NCBI RefSeq assembly: GCF_014633365.1
Contig: NC_068338.1
Location: 19,974,616-20,038,615, forward strand
Origin: Diospyros lotus
Taxonomy: Eukaryota > Streptophyta > Magnoliopsida > Ericales > Ebenaceae
Length of the DNA: 64,000 bases
Direction: 5' to 3'
The notes beneath the pieces are model-generated. The model was not told where the DNA came from. It made no database searches and saw only the letters and a program-made list of their open reading frames with translations. This document shows, one piece after another, positions 30,701-42,100 of this stretch. Position 1 is the first letter of the stretch. Every line of letters starts with the position of its first letter. A program made the position numbers and the translations under genes.

Positions 30701-31742
30701 TGAGAAAAATCTCTATAGCAGTCCAAACTAAGAGAGAGCACATATATACACAAATGTCATGACATCATCATGACATAAGCCATGACATCATATTACACTA
30801 TGACATAAGCCATGACATCGTGCTTACCTATCTTAACTATCTCTATATACAACTCAACACTTCCTCTCAAGTTGGAGCATAGATATCATATGCACCAAAC
30901 TTGTTACAAATATATTCTACCTCAGAACCTTTTAAAGACTTGGTGAAGACATCTGCAAGTTGATTATTAGAATTAACAAACACTGTAACAATTAACACCT
31001 TCAACCAACTTTTCTCTAATAAAGTGACAATCGATTTCAATATGATTGGTTCGTTCATCGAACATTGGATTGGAAGTAATGTGCAAGGTAGCCTGATTAT
31101 CACAAATAAGCTTCATAGGAGATACTTCACAAAACTTAAGTTCTTGCAAAAGTTGTTTAAACCATACGAGCTCACAAGTTGCATTAGCCATAGCCTGATA
31201 TTCTGCCTTTGTACTTAATCTAGTTACTACATTTTGTTTCTTACTTTTCCAAGAAATCAAATTTCTTCCCATAAGAACACAATACCCAAAGGTTGATCTA
31301 CGATCAGAAGGAGATCCTGCCCAATTCGTATCTATATAACAACAAATATCTATGTGTCCCTTATCCTCATAGAATAGCCCTTTACTTGGTGCTCTTTCGA
31401 TGTATCTTAGAATCCGAATAACAGCATCCCAGTAAGAGTCACATGGAGAACTGAGGAACTGACTAACTACACTTACAACAAAAGCAATGTCAAGGCGAGT
31501 GACGATGAGATAGTTCAGCTTGCCTACCAATCTTCGATACCTTTCAGGATCTGAAAATGATTCCTCCTGTCCCGACAAGAGTTTGATATTCAGGTCCATT
31601 GGAGTATCAGTCATTTTGCAATTCACCATGCCAATTTCTTCTAAGATGTCAAGCGTATACTTTCTTTGAGAAATTGAAATACCATCTCTTGATTGTGCAA
31701 CCTCAATACCCAAGAAATACTGGAGTCTGCCTAGGTCTTCAC
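30701..31742 (-). pseudogene. 3' end of a minus-strand copia (RT end, RNase H, LTR)
   Basis: From 31742 leftward: DLGRLQYFLGIEVAQSRDGI, LDILEEIGMVNCKMTDTPMD, RRLVGKLNYLIVTRLDIAF, the RNase H DTNWAGSPSDRRSTFGYCVL, AEYQAMANATCELVW, LICDNQATLHITSNP and [17 protein letters not shown] frameshift near 30975 leads to NSNNQLADVFTKSLKG and a stop at about 30867. A 159-bp LTR follows (30859 down to 30701, TGTTGAGTTG...TTTTCTCA) with two copies of a CATGACATAAGCCATGACATC-like phrase. The 5' side ends abruptly at 31742, so most of that element is gone. Confidence 0.85.
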
Positions 31743-31745
31743 TTG

Positions 31746-32330
31746 CCTAGCGCGTGGCTCCGGTCGCCAGCGACTACTGGTTTCCCCTCTTACCTTGATC
31801 TACTCCTTAAGTTGATCATGATGGTGCCTTCGAATGCTTGAAACAACCATCGAAAGTGGCTCAATTGGCCATTTAAAGATTTGGCTAAAGCTTCTGTCAA
31901 CTTTTCCGGTGAGCTCTCAAAACCCTCTCAAACCTAAACGAAAGCTCACCAAACTCTCCAGAAAAATTCTAAAAAACACAAGAAACAAAAGCCCCTTATT
32001 CTCAACACTCGATTCACCCTTTAAAGCCTCGAATTTGAGCTTGAATTGCTGAAAAAACCCTCAGCCATCAGCCCCTATTTATAGCTGATTCTTTGGCCGC
32101 AAAACATTCATTCCTGTCAAACCCTCAGCCCTTATCATCATTACAGCCATTTAATGGCCTCAAAATGCCCTAATTTAGCTGAGATTTGCCTCGAAATTCC
32201 CTCAATTTTCTGGTGACCTCACGATCGAACATCCATTAAATTAGCCATCCCCATGGTTAATTCTCATCCAATGGCTGGCCATGATGGCCCTAGGCCTAGC
32301 CCTGGACACTCTGAGCCCCTCCTGGCAGCT
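31746..32330 (-). repeat. LTR-like promoter fragment (minus)
   Basis: No coding sequence was identified. On the minus strand a TATA-type AGCTATAAATAGGGG lies at about 32085-32071, followed downstream by AGGGTTTT-rich leader-like text, as in a plant LTR or gene promoter. It begins and ends at unrelated sequences, so it is a captured or recombined block. The source is unknown. Confidence 0.35.
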
Positions 32331-32811
32331 ATCACGACCCTAGGGGAGTAGTGTGTAATATTGTAAAATGTAGGGCCTAAATGAGGAAATAAAGGAGTTA
32401 GCAAAAATGCTGTAAACGGTTAAACTAAGCCGTTGAGTAGTTAGAAGTCAATTGAGGCAGTCAGAGGTCCTATAAAACATGGACCTACGACACTTTGAGG
32501 GTTATCTTGGAAGTGAATAATCAATTACCCTCTCTTGATTCTCTATTTCCCTCTTCTATCTTTTCGTTCTCTCTCTTTCTATTAATTCTTACATTCACAT
32601 TTTACCAATTTGCAAGTCCTAATTCAAGGGCTTGACAAAGTGATATCAGAGCCGGTCAGTCGGCGGTGGGTAATGGCGACAAAAGCGGAAGTAACAACTG
32701 AGGCCTAGTATAACCAAGGATCATGAAGCAATGGCCAAAGGAATGCGCCTAAGGCAACTGGAGGTAAGATTAGAAACCATAGAATTTGGCGTGAATAACA
32801 CCCAAGGGGAG
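32331..32811 (+). repeat. Gypsy 5' LTR and leader fragment
   Basis: TCACGACCCTAGGGG at 32332 matches the start of the gypsy LTRs at 35925 and 40165. It ends GGGCTTGACA at 32637, followed by a primer-binding site (TGATATCAGAGCCGG, 32641-32655) and leader text including AACCAAGGATCATG. It is cut by the copia 3' LTR at 32812. Only the 5' end of this gypsy is present. Confidence 0.7.
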
Positions 32812-33080
32812 TGTTGATTGATTAATTCTTGTTGATTGATTCCTCAATTTATGGGATTGATTATCAATCTCAATTATCCCACAATTTATGGGATTGATGA
32901 TAATCAATCTTAATTGTTAGGATTGATTGATTGATGTAAATTAGTAATTTATATAATTAGAATTCCTTCTTTTTTCCTTAATTATAGGGATTTAATTGGT
33001 TTTTTTCTCCTATATATATTGTAACCATTCCTTGTGAAGTGTAAGAGAATTATATACCAAGTTTTCAGTTTTCTTCTACA
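32812..33080 (+). repeat. 3' LTR of the 29510 copia
   Basis: 269 bp starting TGTTGATTGATTAATTC after a CAAGGGGAG purine tract and ending CTTCTACA. It aligns with 29510-29760. Confidence 0.85.
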
Positions 33081-33085
33081 TCTAT

Positions 33086-33229
33086 TGTATCCTATTTGAA
33101 TTTGTATTTTGTATTCCTGTATTCTAGAAGAAAACTAAGGCCTGTACATGTACAAATACCACCTCTGTACGTTCAATACAAGCTGAGAAAACAGTTCATT
33201 TGTTCATCCCCAATTGTCCCTAAAGTATT
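33086..33229 (+). repeat. 3' LTR of the 23920 copia, right part
   Basis: TGTATCCTATTTGAATTTG to CCCTAAAGTATT matches 24087-24228 of the 5' LTR. The terminal dozen bases present in the 5' LTR are absent here. This ends 124 bp before the GNAT stop codon, on the opposite strand. Confidence 0.8.
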
Positions 33230-33352
33230 CCTACTTAGGTTTTTTCGTTTTTCTCAAATACAAAAGTTCCAACAGTTTTATCTCAAACCAAGGCATGTGA
33301 ATAAGAGTTCTCAGGTATGCAAGTCAGGACTAAATAAAAATATCAAAAGCAT

Positions 33353-33474
33353 TCAGGTTCCATCAATCAAATCATATGCCAGACACAAGTGCCAAACCTT
33401 AAAGCCAGTCTTTTTGTACAATTCCTGGGCAGGCTTGTTGTCTGCATTTACATGAACAAATAATTGATTCATAC
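33353..33474 (-). CDS. GNAT exon 8 (stop codon)
   Basis: 122 bp, residues 257-296, [36 protein letters not shown] at 33355-33353. Acceptor CAACAG. Intron 7 is 180 bp. The 3' untranslated region must either end within 124 bp or run into a copia LTR. Confidence 0.9.
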
Positions 33475-33950
33475 CTGTTGCCATACCAAAAGAGGAGAGT
33501 GCAAAGAAATTAAAATGATATTGAAGCCAAAAAGAAAACAAAGGCAATCTAGAATTATAGCAAAAGAAACTGTTAAAGCACTCTTTTTGGTATCAGAGCT
33601 TCCATGTTTTCTAACAGGAACCCTTTAATTGGCTGAAAGTTGAGAAACTAGTACCTGCCATGGTGGCAAAATCAGCAGCCAAATATAACATATTTGAAGC
33701 CACTCCCTGCCGCCGAGCAAACTTTGAAACACAAGCATTTGCAACATAAGCATATTTATGTGCATCAAAGGGCCCATGACTTGCCAAGGTTGCAGACAAT
33801 CGTTTTACTTCCTGAAAACAATATCCAGCAGGTTCTAATTGATAAAGAATCAGGACATATCCTAATCCCCCAGTGCTGGAAAATTAACACAGAGCAACTA
33901 AATTTAGGGGGAGAAGGGAAGGTAAATGTACAAAGCTGTCTGCCAATTCT

Positions 33951-33993
<43 letters not shown>

Positions 33994-36142
33994 TTTAGAG
34001 TTTAGGGCTTAGAGAGAGAGATACGCACGCACACGCACACATTAAAATCCAACAATATAAATAGCATACAAGGCAGTGTGAGAATCAGATAAAAGTTCCC
34101 ATCTTTGGCACTCTACCATCCTCCTTGCAAAGGAAGTAAATCACTATAAATATTATACCTCAACTTATAAGGACATTCTAAAACTTGCAAGAAGAGTTGA
34201 GATACAATCAGTTGCATACCCCGGGGTATGTTTCTCCTTGCAAGAACTGTCGGATGCTAAGGTCCAGAGTTCCCACAACACTGTTTAGGACAGTTCTTCT
34301 TCTGCTTTTATCTTCTTTCTTAACCTGAACGTTGAAGAACAAAGGCCACAGACATTCTTAATATCAAATATCCAGATATGCAATGTAATATGATCTCTTG
34401 CATGATGAAGCAAATGACATAAGTGTTATTTATGCATTAATTAGTGAGGAATTAACACTTCAGTAACATCTCAGGTTCATGCATTTCTCAATATTCATGT
34501 ATTTAAATTAAAAGAAGAAGAAGAAATAGGAGGAGCAGGAGGAGGAGTGGCTTCAAATATGTTAACAAAGAGGGAGATGACATAAATCTTCAGCAAAAAG
34601 TTGTTTCACTTGGGGTAGATTAGATATCCGCAGGATTGTTGCCACAATGAGGTTCCCCATCTTCCATGTAGACAGCTCTCCACTCGATTATGTCTAATAT
34701 CTTCTCATGTTTCTCTTTGTTCTCTTACACTGGTATCCCAAATGCAACTTAAAGCACTCTTTTTGGTTTATTTCTCTCTCTTTGCAATCTATTCCTAAAT
34801 CCATCCAGGGTCTCTTATTTTAATATATAGCTATTGCAAAGTGCAGACACTGGCAAACCTCTTCTCCACACCAGCACTTTAGTTCCCCCCCCCCCCCCCC
34901 CCCCCCCTTCCCCCTCATAAATGCAAGCTCTATTGCAGCACTCTCTCCACAAAAACGTACACATATCTTTACCTCATGCGTTTTTTAATATTTTTACTTT
35001 CAGTACCCCATCTTCCTACTTCCAAGAAAAGTTTATTGAGTACATAACTTATCAGGATTTTAATTAGGATCTTATCATTCCTGATTCTATCCATGTCCCC
35101 ACCACAAAAGAGAGAAGAGGAGGGGGGGATCCAATATAAGATCCTGTTCTAACAACACGATATCCCTACATGTCAGGGACAGGGGATCACAAGGGCATTA
35201 AAATAGCATGATAAATATTTTTGCACTAATTTCTAATAAGCTAACAGCTCAAGCTTTGGGACATGGTGCTCCAACAAAGACCAAAATTGCACATCATCAC
35301 TTCCAAGTGTCCTTTCCTCTCCCTTAACATCCATTTCAATTGCCCCTGCTGCTGGCTCTGTGCAGCCACAAGGAAGACAAGTCCTATGCCTTCATTGCCA
35401 GTGAGAACAAAGAAGCCATTGACATCAGCTGAAGGACCCAGTTCCCATCACTTCTATAGACAAATCAGAAGAGACCTATGCCATTGACACCCCTGTTGTG
35501 TAGACCGGACCAGGAAAGCCCACACCACAGCTTGAGGAGGTTCCTAGAGCTCATAGGGTATTATAGGAAATTCATAAGAGGGTATGCTAGCCTAGATAGC
35601 AGTCAAACTTCATGATTTTATCCAACAGTGGCACATCTTTTCAACCAGATAGCAGTCAAACTTCACGGCATTCCCAAAACCATAGTCACTGAGATGCAGT
35701 TTTCCTCATTAAGTTTTGGCAAACAATCTATAAAGAAACTGGTACTGCATTCAAGTTCAACTCCTATTACCAACCTCGAACTGATGGCTGAACTGAGTGG
35801 GTGAATAGAGTCCTGGAAATGCACCTTAAGAGTTTTTGTTTCCAACTCCCTTGTTCAATGGTCTACATAATTACCTTGGGCTGAGTTATGGTACAATAAT
35901 TCCTACCATTCCTCCATAGGAATGTGTTACGACCCTAGGGGTAGATTAGACATTTGGGGGGAATGCTTAAAACTAATTGTAACAAACAAGAGGTTGAGTA
36001 GTTGTATGCGGTTATAGGCAGTGGTTGTAGACAATTATAACTCCTTCAGCTGACAGTTACCTCTCAACAGAAAAGAGAAGCCTTTAAGAAGGCTTTTGTA
36101 AGAAGTTGGCATCAGTTTTTGGGATAATAATAGAATCTCTTC

Positions 36143-36179
<37 letters not shown>

Positions 36180-39100
36180 GCAGAGGCTGAATAGCGTCTT
36201 GGGCATTTCATCGTCCTTGCCGCAATGCCAACTCTCACCGGAGTTTCCACCTAGGGGTAATTTGAAACCCTTACTGTCAACCTAGGATCATGCACCAAAT
36301 CGAGACCATATGGAGGTGGAGTCGTCTTGACCAAATCAAGAAACTCAAGTGCGAAACCCTCAGTATGTTCCTCATAACCATACTCCTATTCCACATCTAG
36401 AAATTCCTCTACTTGAGGGGACTAAGCCTAGGTGGTGGGTGAGGTGCTGTGAGAGATTCTTTCAGTTGTATAAGGTGCTAGAGGAACAAAGGGTTACCTT
36501 GGTCGTAGCCTATCTAAATGATACGATTGATTGTTGGTACCAAGGGTGGATCCAAGATCATGGCCTTGAAAGGAATTGGGATGTTTTTGCGGAAAAGCTG
36601 TGTGCAAAAGGTTTGGGGAGAGGAGCATTGAGGATGTAATTGAGGAATTCAGTAAGCTGAAACAGGAGGGATTAGTAGTGGATTACCAAACACGGTTTGA
36701 AGAGTTGAGATCCATTGTATGCTTGGCTCAGCCCGGGTTAACGAAGCAATACTTGGTTTCTATATTCACAAGTGGATTGAGGGATGAATTCCGCTCAATG
36801 GCGAAGATGATGATGCCTGTGACAGTGGGTCAAGCGGCTGAGAAAGCTAGGCTCCAAGAGTTGACATTAGAAGCAATTTTCAAAAAACACAAGCTAGGAT
36901 TGAGGGATGAATTCAGCTCAATGGTGAAGATGATGACGCCTGCGACAGTGAGTCAAGCGACTGAGAAAGCTAGGCTCCAAGAGTTGACATTAGAAGCAAT
37001 TTTCAAAAAACACAAGGTGCCTCTTAGACTGGGATTAGGGAATGGCCAACTAGTTGGGGGTAATTTCAAGGCTATGCCTCCGCTGGTGACTCAAGGGACA
37101 CCTAAGGGGTCGTATAACCCCTATGGACCCAGGAATGCGATTATGGAACAGAGGCGACAGTTAGGACTCTGTTTCAAATGTCGCGACAAGTATAGTTTCG
37201 AGCATCAATGTAAGAAACAAATGCAAATGGAAGGTTCAAGTGGGGAGAAAGAAGAAGAAGAAGAAGCAGTGGATGAAAAAGAAGAGTGCCCAAGGGAATT
37301 GTAAGATGAGGAAGGGGGTGAAATTTCATTCCATGCATTGAAAGCCAGTCCCATGGGGCAAATCATTAAGGTGAAAGGTCAGGTGGGAAAAACAAGGCTG
37401 ATGGTGTTGATTGACAGTGGGAGTACCCACAATTTTATCAGCGAAACTACAGCCAAAAGCTTGAAATGGCCTTTAACAGCAACTACCCCCTTATCTGTAA
37501 CAGTGGCTAATGGGAGTGGAATGTACAGTCACTACAAGTGCATGGGTTTTAAATTGGTGATGCAAAGCCAAGAGTTTGTGGTTGATCTCAGGGTTCTAGA
37601 GTTAGGAGGATGCGATATTGTCCTCAGTGTTGACTGGATGAAGACGATTAGCCCCTTAACTTTTGATTTTAATAAGCTGGAGATGACTGTGGAAGTTTAT
37701 AGCAGGAGACTTACTTTGTTGGGCATCTTGGAGCAAGGCGAATGTAAGTTGATCAAGGGTAGTAAGCTGCAAAAGATGATGATCACTAAAGCTAGACAGA
37801 TAGCACATTTGTACTCTATACAAGCTGTAGCAACGGAGGAGGACATCAAGTTTCTAGAAAGGCACAGTTGATTAGACTCTAGCAACTGATAACATAGTTG
37901 ATTAGTTTCCAAAAAGGTACAGTTGCTAGAAAGGTACAATTGCTAGCTGATCAGACTCCATAAAGGTACAATTGCTAGAAAGGTACAGTTGATCAGTTTC
38001 TAGAAAGGTACATTGGAGGTACAGTTGCTAGCTGATGGGCAACTGTAGCACAGTTGATTAGACTCTCGAATCTCAAGTTTCTAGAAAGGTACATAATTTA
38101 GATACTTTGTGCCTACTTTTGATGGATTTTAAGGACTTGTTCGATGAACCACATTCTTTACCACCTCAACGTTCTTTGGACCATTCCATATCTTTGAAGC
38201 CCCATTTGGACACTATTAACATCTAGCCTTACAGATATTCTCCCATTCAAAAATTTGAAATCAAAAAACAAGTTGATTCTATGCTGAACACCTCTATAAT
38301 TCGTCTCAGCCAAAGTCCCTATACCTCTCCCGTACTACTTGTCAAGAAAAAGGATGGTACATGGAGATTCTGCATCGATTATAGGCAGCTTAGCTCTAAC
38401 ATTGTCAAAAACAAGTTTCCTATACCCTTATTGAAGATTTGTTGGATGAATTGTGTGGTGCCAAAGTCTTTCCAAGCTGGATCTTAGATCTAGCTACCAC
38501 CAAATTCGAATGACACCTAGTGACATTAATAAAACCGCTTTTAGAACACACCAAGAGCTGTACGAATTTACTATCATGCCCTTTGGATTGACAGATGTGC
38601 CCACTACTTTTCAAGCTTTAATGAACCGCATTTTCTAACCATACTTGAGGAAATTAATCCTTGTGTTTTTTGATGACATCCTCATCTATAGCCCTGACTT
38701 TGAACGACATATTCTCCACCTTAAAGTTACCTTTGAAGTCCTTAGGTCTCATCAACTGTATGTCAAGTTATCTAAATGTGCCTTTGTTGAAACTGAAGTG
38801 GAGTATTTGGGCCATATTGTGGTCGAGGATGGAGTGAGGACTGATCCAGCTAAGGTGGCTGCTATGGTGGAGTGGACAAGGCCAACAGCTGTAAAGGAGT
38901 TAAGGAGTTTCCTCAGTTTAACGAGGTATTACAAAAAGTTTTTTAGGCATTTTGGGTTAATAAGTAGACCTCTAACCGAGTTACTCAAGAAGGATGCCTT
39001 CCAATGGAACTCTAGAGCTGAAGCAACTTTTATAGAACTTAAAAGGGCCATGATTGAGGAACCGGTGCTGGCATTGCCTGATTTTACCAAGGGCTTTATA

Positions 39101-42100
39101 GTGGAGACAGATGCATGTGACAAGGGAATAAGTGATGTCCTTATGCAAGAGGGGTGGCCATTGGCATTCATTAGTCAGGCTCTAGCTCCAAAACACTTGG
39201 GATTGAGTGTTTATCATAAGGAGCTACTTGCAGTCTTGGGAGCAGTGGAGAGGTGACAGCATTATTTAGAGGGGTCACCTTTTGTGATTAGAACAGACCA
39301 TAAAAGCCTTCAGTTTTTATCACAGCAATAGTTGCATACGCAATTACAGAGGAAAGGTATCTCAAAACTTATGGGTTTGGACTTTACAATCCAATATTGA
39401 AAGGGTAAAGAAAACATGATTGCTGATGCATTGTCAAGGAGGGACGAAATGGGCAACTGTCATGCAATATCTGTCATCTTTCCTGCATGGATTCAGGAAC
39501 TAGTACAAAGCTATGAGGCAATGTTTGGGTACAAACCATCCCTCTTACTCGCGATATCAGGACCTAATCCCACTATGGCTACAGTTAGCAATTATTTTTC
39601 ACAAAGATAGCTATTGTTATCAATTCTAAGGAGGGAATTAGACATTGCCCAAAACCGTATGAAGCAAGTGGCAGATAAAAGAAGGACCGAACGTTCGTTT
39701 GAAGTGGGTTATTAGGTCTATCTTAAGGTCAAACGGTTCCTCCAACATCCTTATACCACAATTCTAGCTTCTAAGTTGAGTCCTAAGTATTTTGGGTCGT
39801 TCCCTATTCTGGCCAAAGTGGGAACTGTGGCTTATAGATTACAACTTCCGGAGGGGGTGCAAGTTCATCCTATTTTCCATGTCTGATTACTCAAGCCAAC
39901 TAAAGGACCACTACCCAATGTAAGCACAGATTTACCTCCTATAGCAGGGCAACTGGAGGAAGAGGTGGAGCCCCGCGCCATTGTTGAAAAAAAGGTTATA
40001 TACCGAGGCAGCCTACCTATCACTCAAGTTCTTGTTCAGTGGACTCATTGGCCACCGAATTATACCACTTGGGAGAACTTGCTAGAACTGTTGCAACAAT
40101 TTACCAGGGCTGCTGAACTCCTATAATTCTTGAGGACAGGAATTGATTCGAAAGGGAGGGCAATTGTCACGACCCTAAGGGTAGTTAGGGAATAAGTCCT
40201 ACTTTGTATGTTAGTTAGTTGTTGTTGTACAAGGGGGGAGGGAGACCTGGCTATAATAGATCCTGGTAATTATGTTAAAGAGTGATATAAATGTAATCTA
40301 TTGGAGGGAAGGGAGGTTATCGAATAACAGAAGTACCTTTTCAAATCTCTCTCTCTTGTTCTCTTTCCTCTCCTTCCTCTCTCTTTCTTCTCGTACGACA
40401 AATTACTCAACTATTCAAGACCAAATCTTGGGTCTTGACACTTAACATGCACGTGTATTGTTCCAAGGTTAGATTCAATTGTTAGAAGAGTAAAATAATT
40501 GGCAGGAACATAAGGAAAGTAAAAAATGTGAATGATAGTTTAATGAAAGCCAAGAAAGAAAAATGTTATCCTCGCTCCCTCAAAGTTGTTCCATTAATGG
40601 ATGACAAAGAGCTGATAACCGGTTTCCTTAGTGAGCTCAATCCCATCGGGCATCATGAGAGTGAAGCTACTGAAGACGATGAGAATATGGAGATTGAATT
40701 AGACTTTTATTCCATAAGTCTTACTTCCCTTTACATGCTTAATCCCTATTTAACGAGAACAAATATGGAAACATGAAATTAAACCCAAATGATCAGCCCC
40801 AAATAAACAGCCTAAACATTCCAAATATTGGATCTCTCAATCTAAATCTCTTACCACAATCTCCTCCAAATCCCCTTCAAATCATTCAGGATTTCAACAC
40901 TCCCCCTCAAGTTGGATAATAGATGTTGATCATGTCCAACTAGCAGATAAACTCTTCAAAGCTAGACCTCTGTAACCCCTTAGTGAATATATCTGTCAAT
41001 TGTTCTCTAGTAGGAATATAGGTCATGCAAATTGTCCCTTTCTCAATTTTCTCCTTTATAAAATGTCTGTCAACTTCTATATGTTTAGTCCTGTCGTGCT
41101 GAACAGAATTATAGGAAATACTGATAGCAGCTTTGTTGTCGCAGTAGAGTTTGTTGGGGAACTCTACTGTGATATGTAGTTCCTCCAAAAGATTTTGTAA
41201 CCATAGCCCTTCACACATCCCTTGTGTAACAGTTCTGAATTCAGCTTCAACACTACTTCTGGCTACCACATTCTGCTTCTTACTCCTCCATGTTACTAGA
41301 TTTCCCCAAACATAGGTATAATAGCCAGTAGTGGATCTTCTATCTTCTGCTGAGCCTGCCCAATCTGCATCTGTATAGATTTCTATCTTCTTACTATCTC
41401 CTTTCTTAAAGAATAAACCTCGCCCTAGTAAGCCTTTCAGATATTTGAGAATCTTATACACTGCTTCTAGGTGACTCTTCTTTAGTGAATGCATATGCTG
41501 ACTGGCAACACATACAGAGAAAGCAATGTCAAATCTAGTGTGAGATAGGTAGATCAATCTACCTACTAGCCCCTGATATCTCTCTCTATCCACAGGCTTT
41601 CCAACGTCTTCCATTCTTTTCCCTGCCTCGATCGGGGTATTGCTTGGCTTGCAACCAAGCATACCAGTCTCAGTCAAAAGGTCAAGAACGCACTTTGTCT
41701 AAGAGACACTAATTCCCTTCTTGGATCTGGCAACTTCCATTCCTAGAAAATATCACATTTGGCCTAGGTTTTTTATCTCAAACTCTGTGGCTAAGACTTT
41801 CTTCAACCTCTCCACCTCTCCTATGTTATCTCCAGTGAGTATGATGTCATCGACATACATGATCAGAATGGTCCTCCTTCCATCATTAGATTGTTTGAAG
41901 AACATAGTAGATCTGACTGTCCCTGTTGATATCCTAGATTCTTAATTACCTTCGCAAATCTATCAAACCACGCTCTTGGTGATTGCTTGAGCCCATATAG
42001 AGATTTCTTCAACCTACATACTTTGGTTTCTTTTCCTTCCTTGTAAAATCCTAGTGGTAGTGTCATGAATACTTCTTCCTCTAGCTCACCATTCAGAAAG

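Larger units (their letters stand above)
29510..33080 (+). mobile_element. Mosaic copia inserted in an LTR, target duplication TCTAT
   Basis: TCTAT occurs at 29505-29509 and 33081-33085. The element has LTRs of 251 bp (29510-29760; the first bases look shortened) and 269 bp (32812-33080), a primer-binding site TGGTATCAGAGTCG (29761-29774) and a gag (29871-30533). The rest of its body is foreign: a minus-strand copia 3' end (30701-31742), a minus-strand LTR-like block (31746-32330) and a gypsy LTR with leader (32331-32811). It has no pol of its own, so it could only have moved by borrowing enzymes, or it was filled after insertion. Confidence 0.85.
23920..33229 (+). mobile_element. Ty1/copia retrotransposon with nested insertions
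   Basis: 5' LTR (23920-24240), primer-binding site TGGTATTAGAGCCA (24241-24254), gag, protease, integrase, RT and RNase H in copia order, a purine tract GAGAGGGAG (29314-29322) and a 3' LTR starting at 29323. A solo LTR (28286-28905) splits RNase H. A second copia (29510-33080) splits the 3' LTR, whose remainder is 33086-33229. The final dozen bases of the 3' LTR are missing, so the target duplication cannot be confirmed. Frequent single stops show an inactive copy. Its right edge is 124 bp from the stop codon of the GNAT gene. Confidence 0.85.
35925..40440 (+). mobile_element. Ty3/gypsy chromovirus-type element in GNAT intron 5
   Basis: LTR-like start TGTTACGACCCTAGGGG (35925), gag (36349-37304), protease (37338-37871), RT-RNase H (about 38100-39430), integrase C-terminus with chromodomain (39431-40125), a purine tract GAAAGGGAGGG (40150-40160) and a 3' LTR (40165-40440). 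Most of the integrase core is missing. The left LTR shares only its first bases with the right one, and no target duplication matches (GAATG against CTTAA), so the copy is recombinant. It lies antisense to the host gene. Confidence 0.8.

Noticed and set aside
33945..34020. (TA)n(GA)n tract in GNAT intron 6
   Set aside because: Ordinary microsatellite, useful only as a marker.
34886..34908. Poly-C tract (also about 46855-46869)
   Set aside because: Homopolymers in introns, possibly with length error from sequencing; no associated structure.
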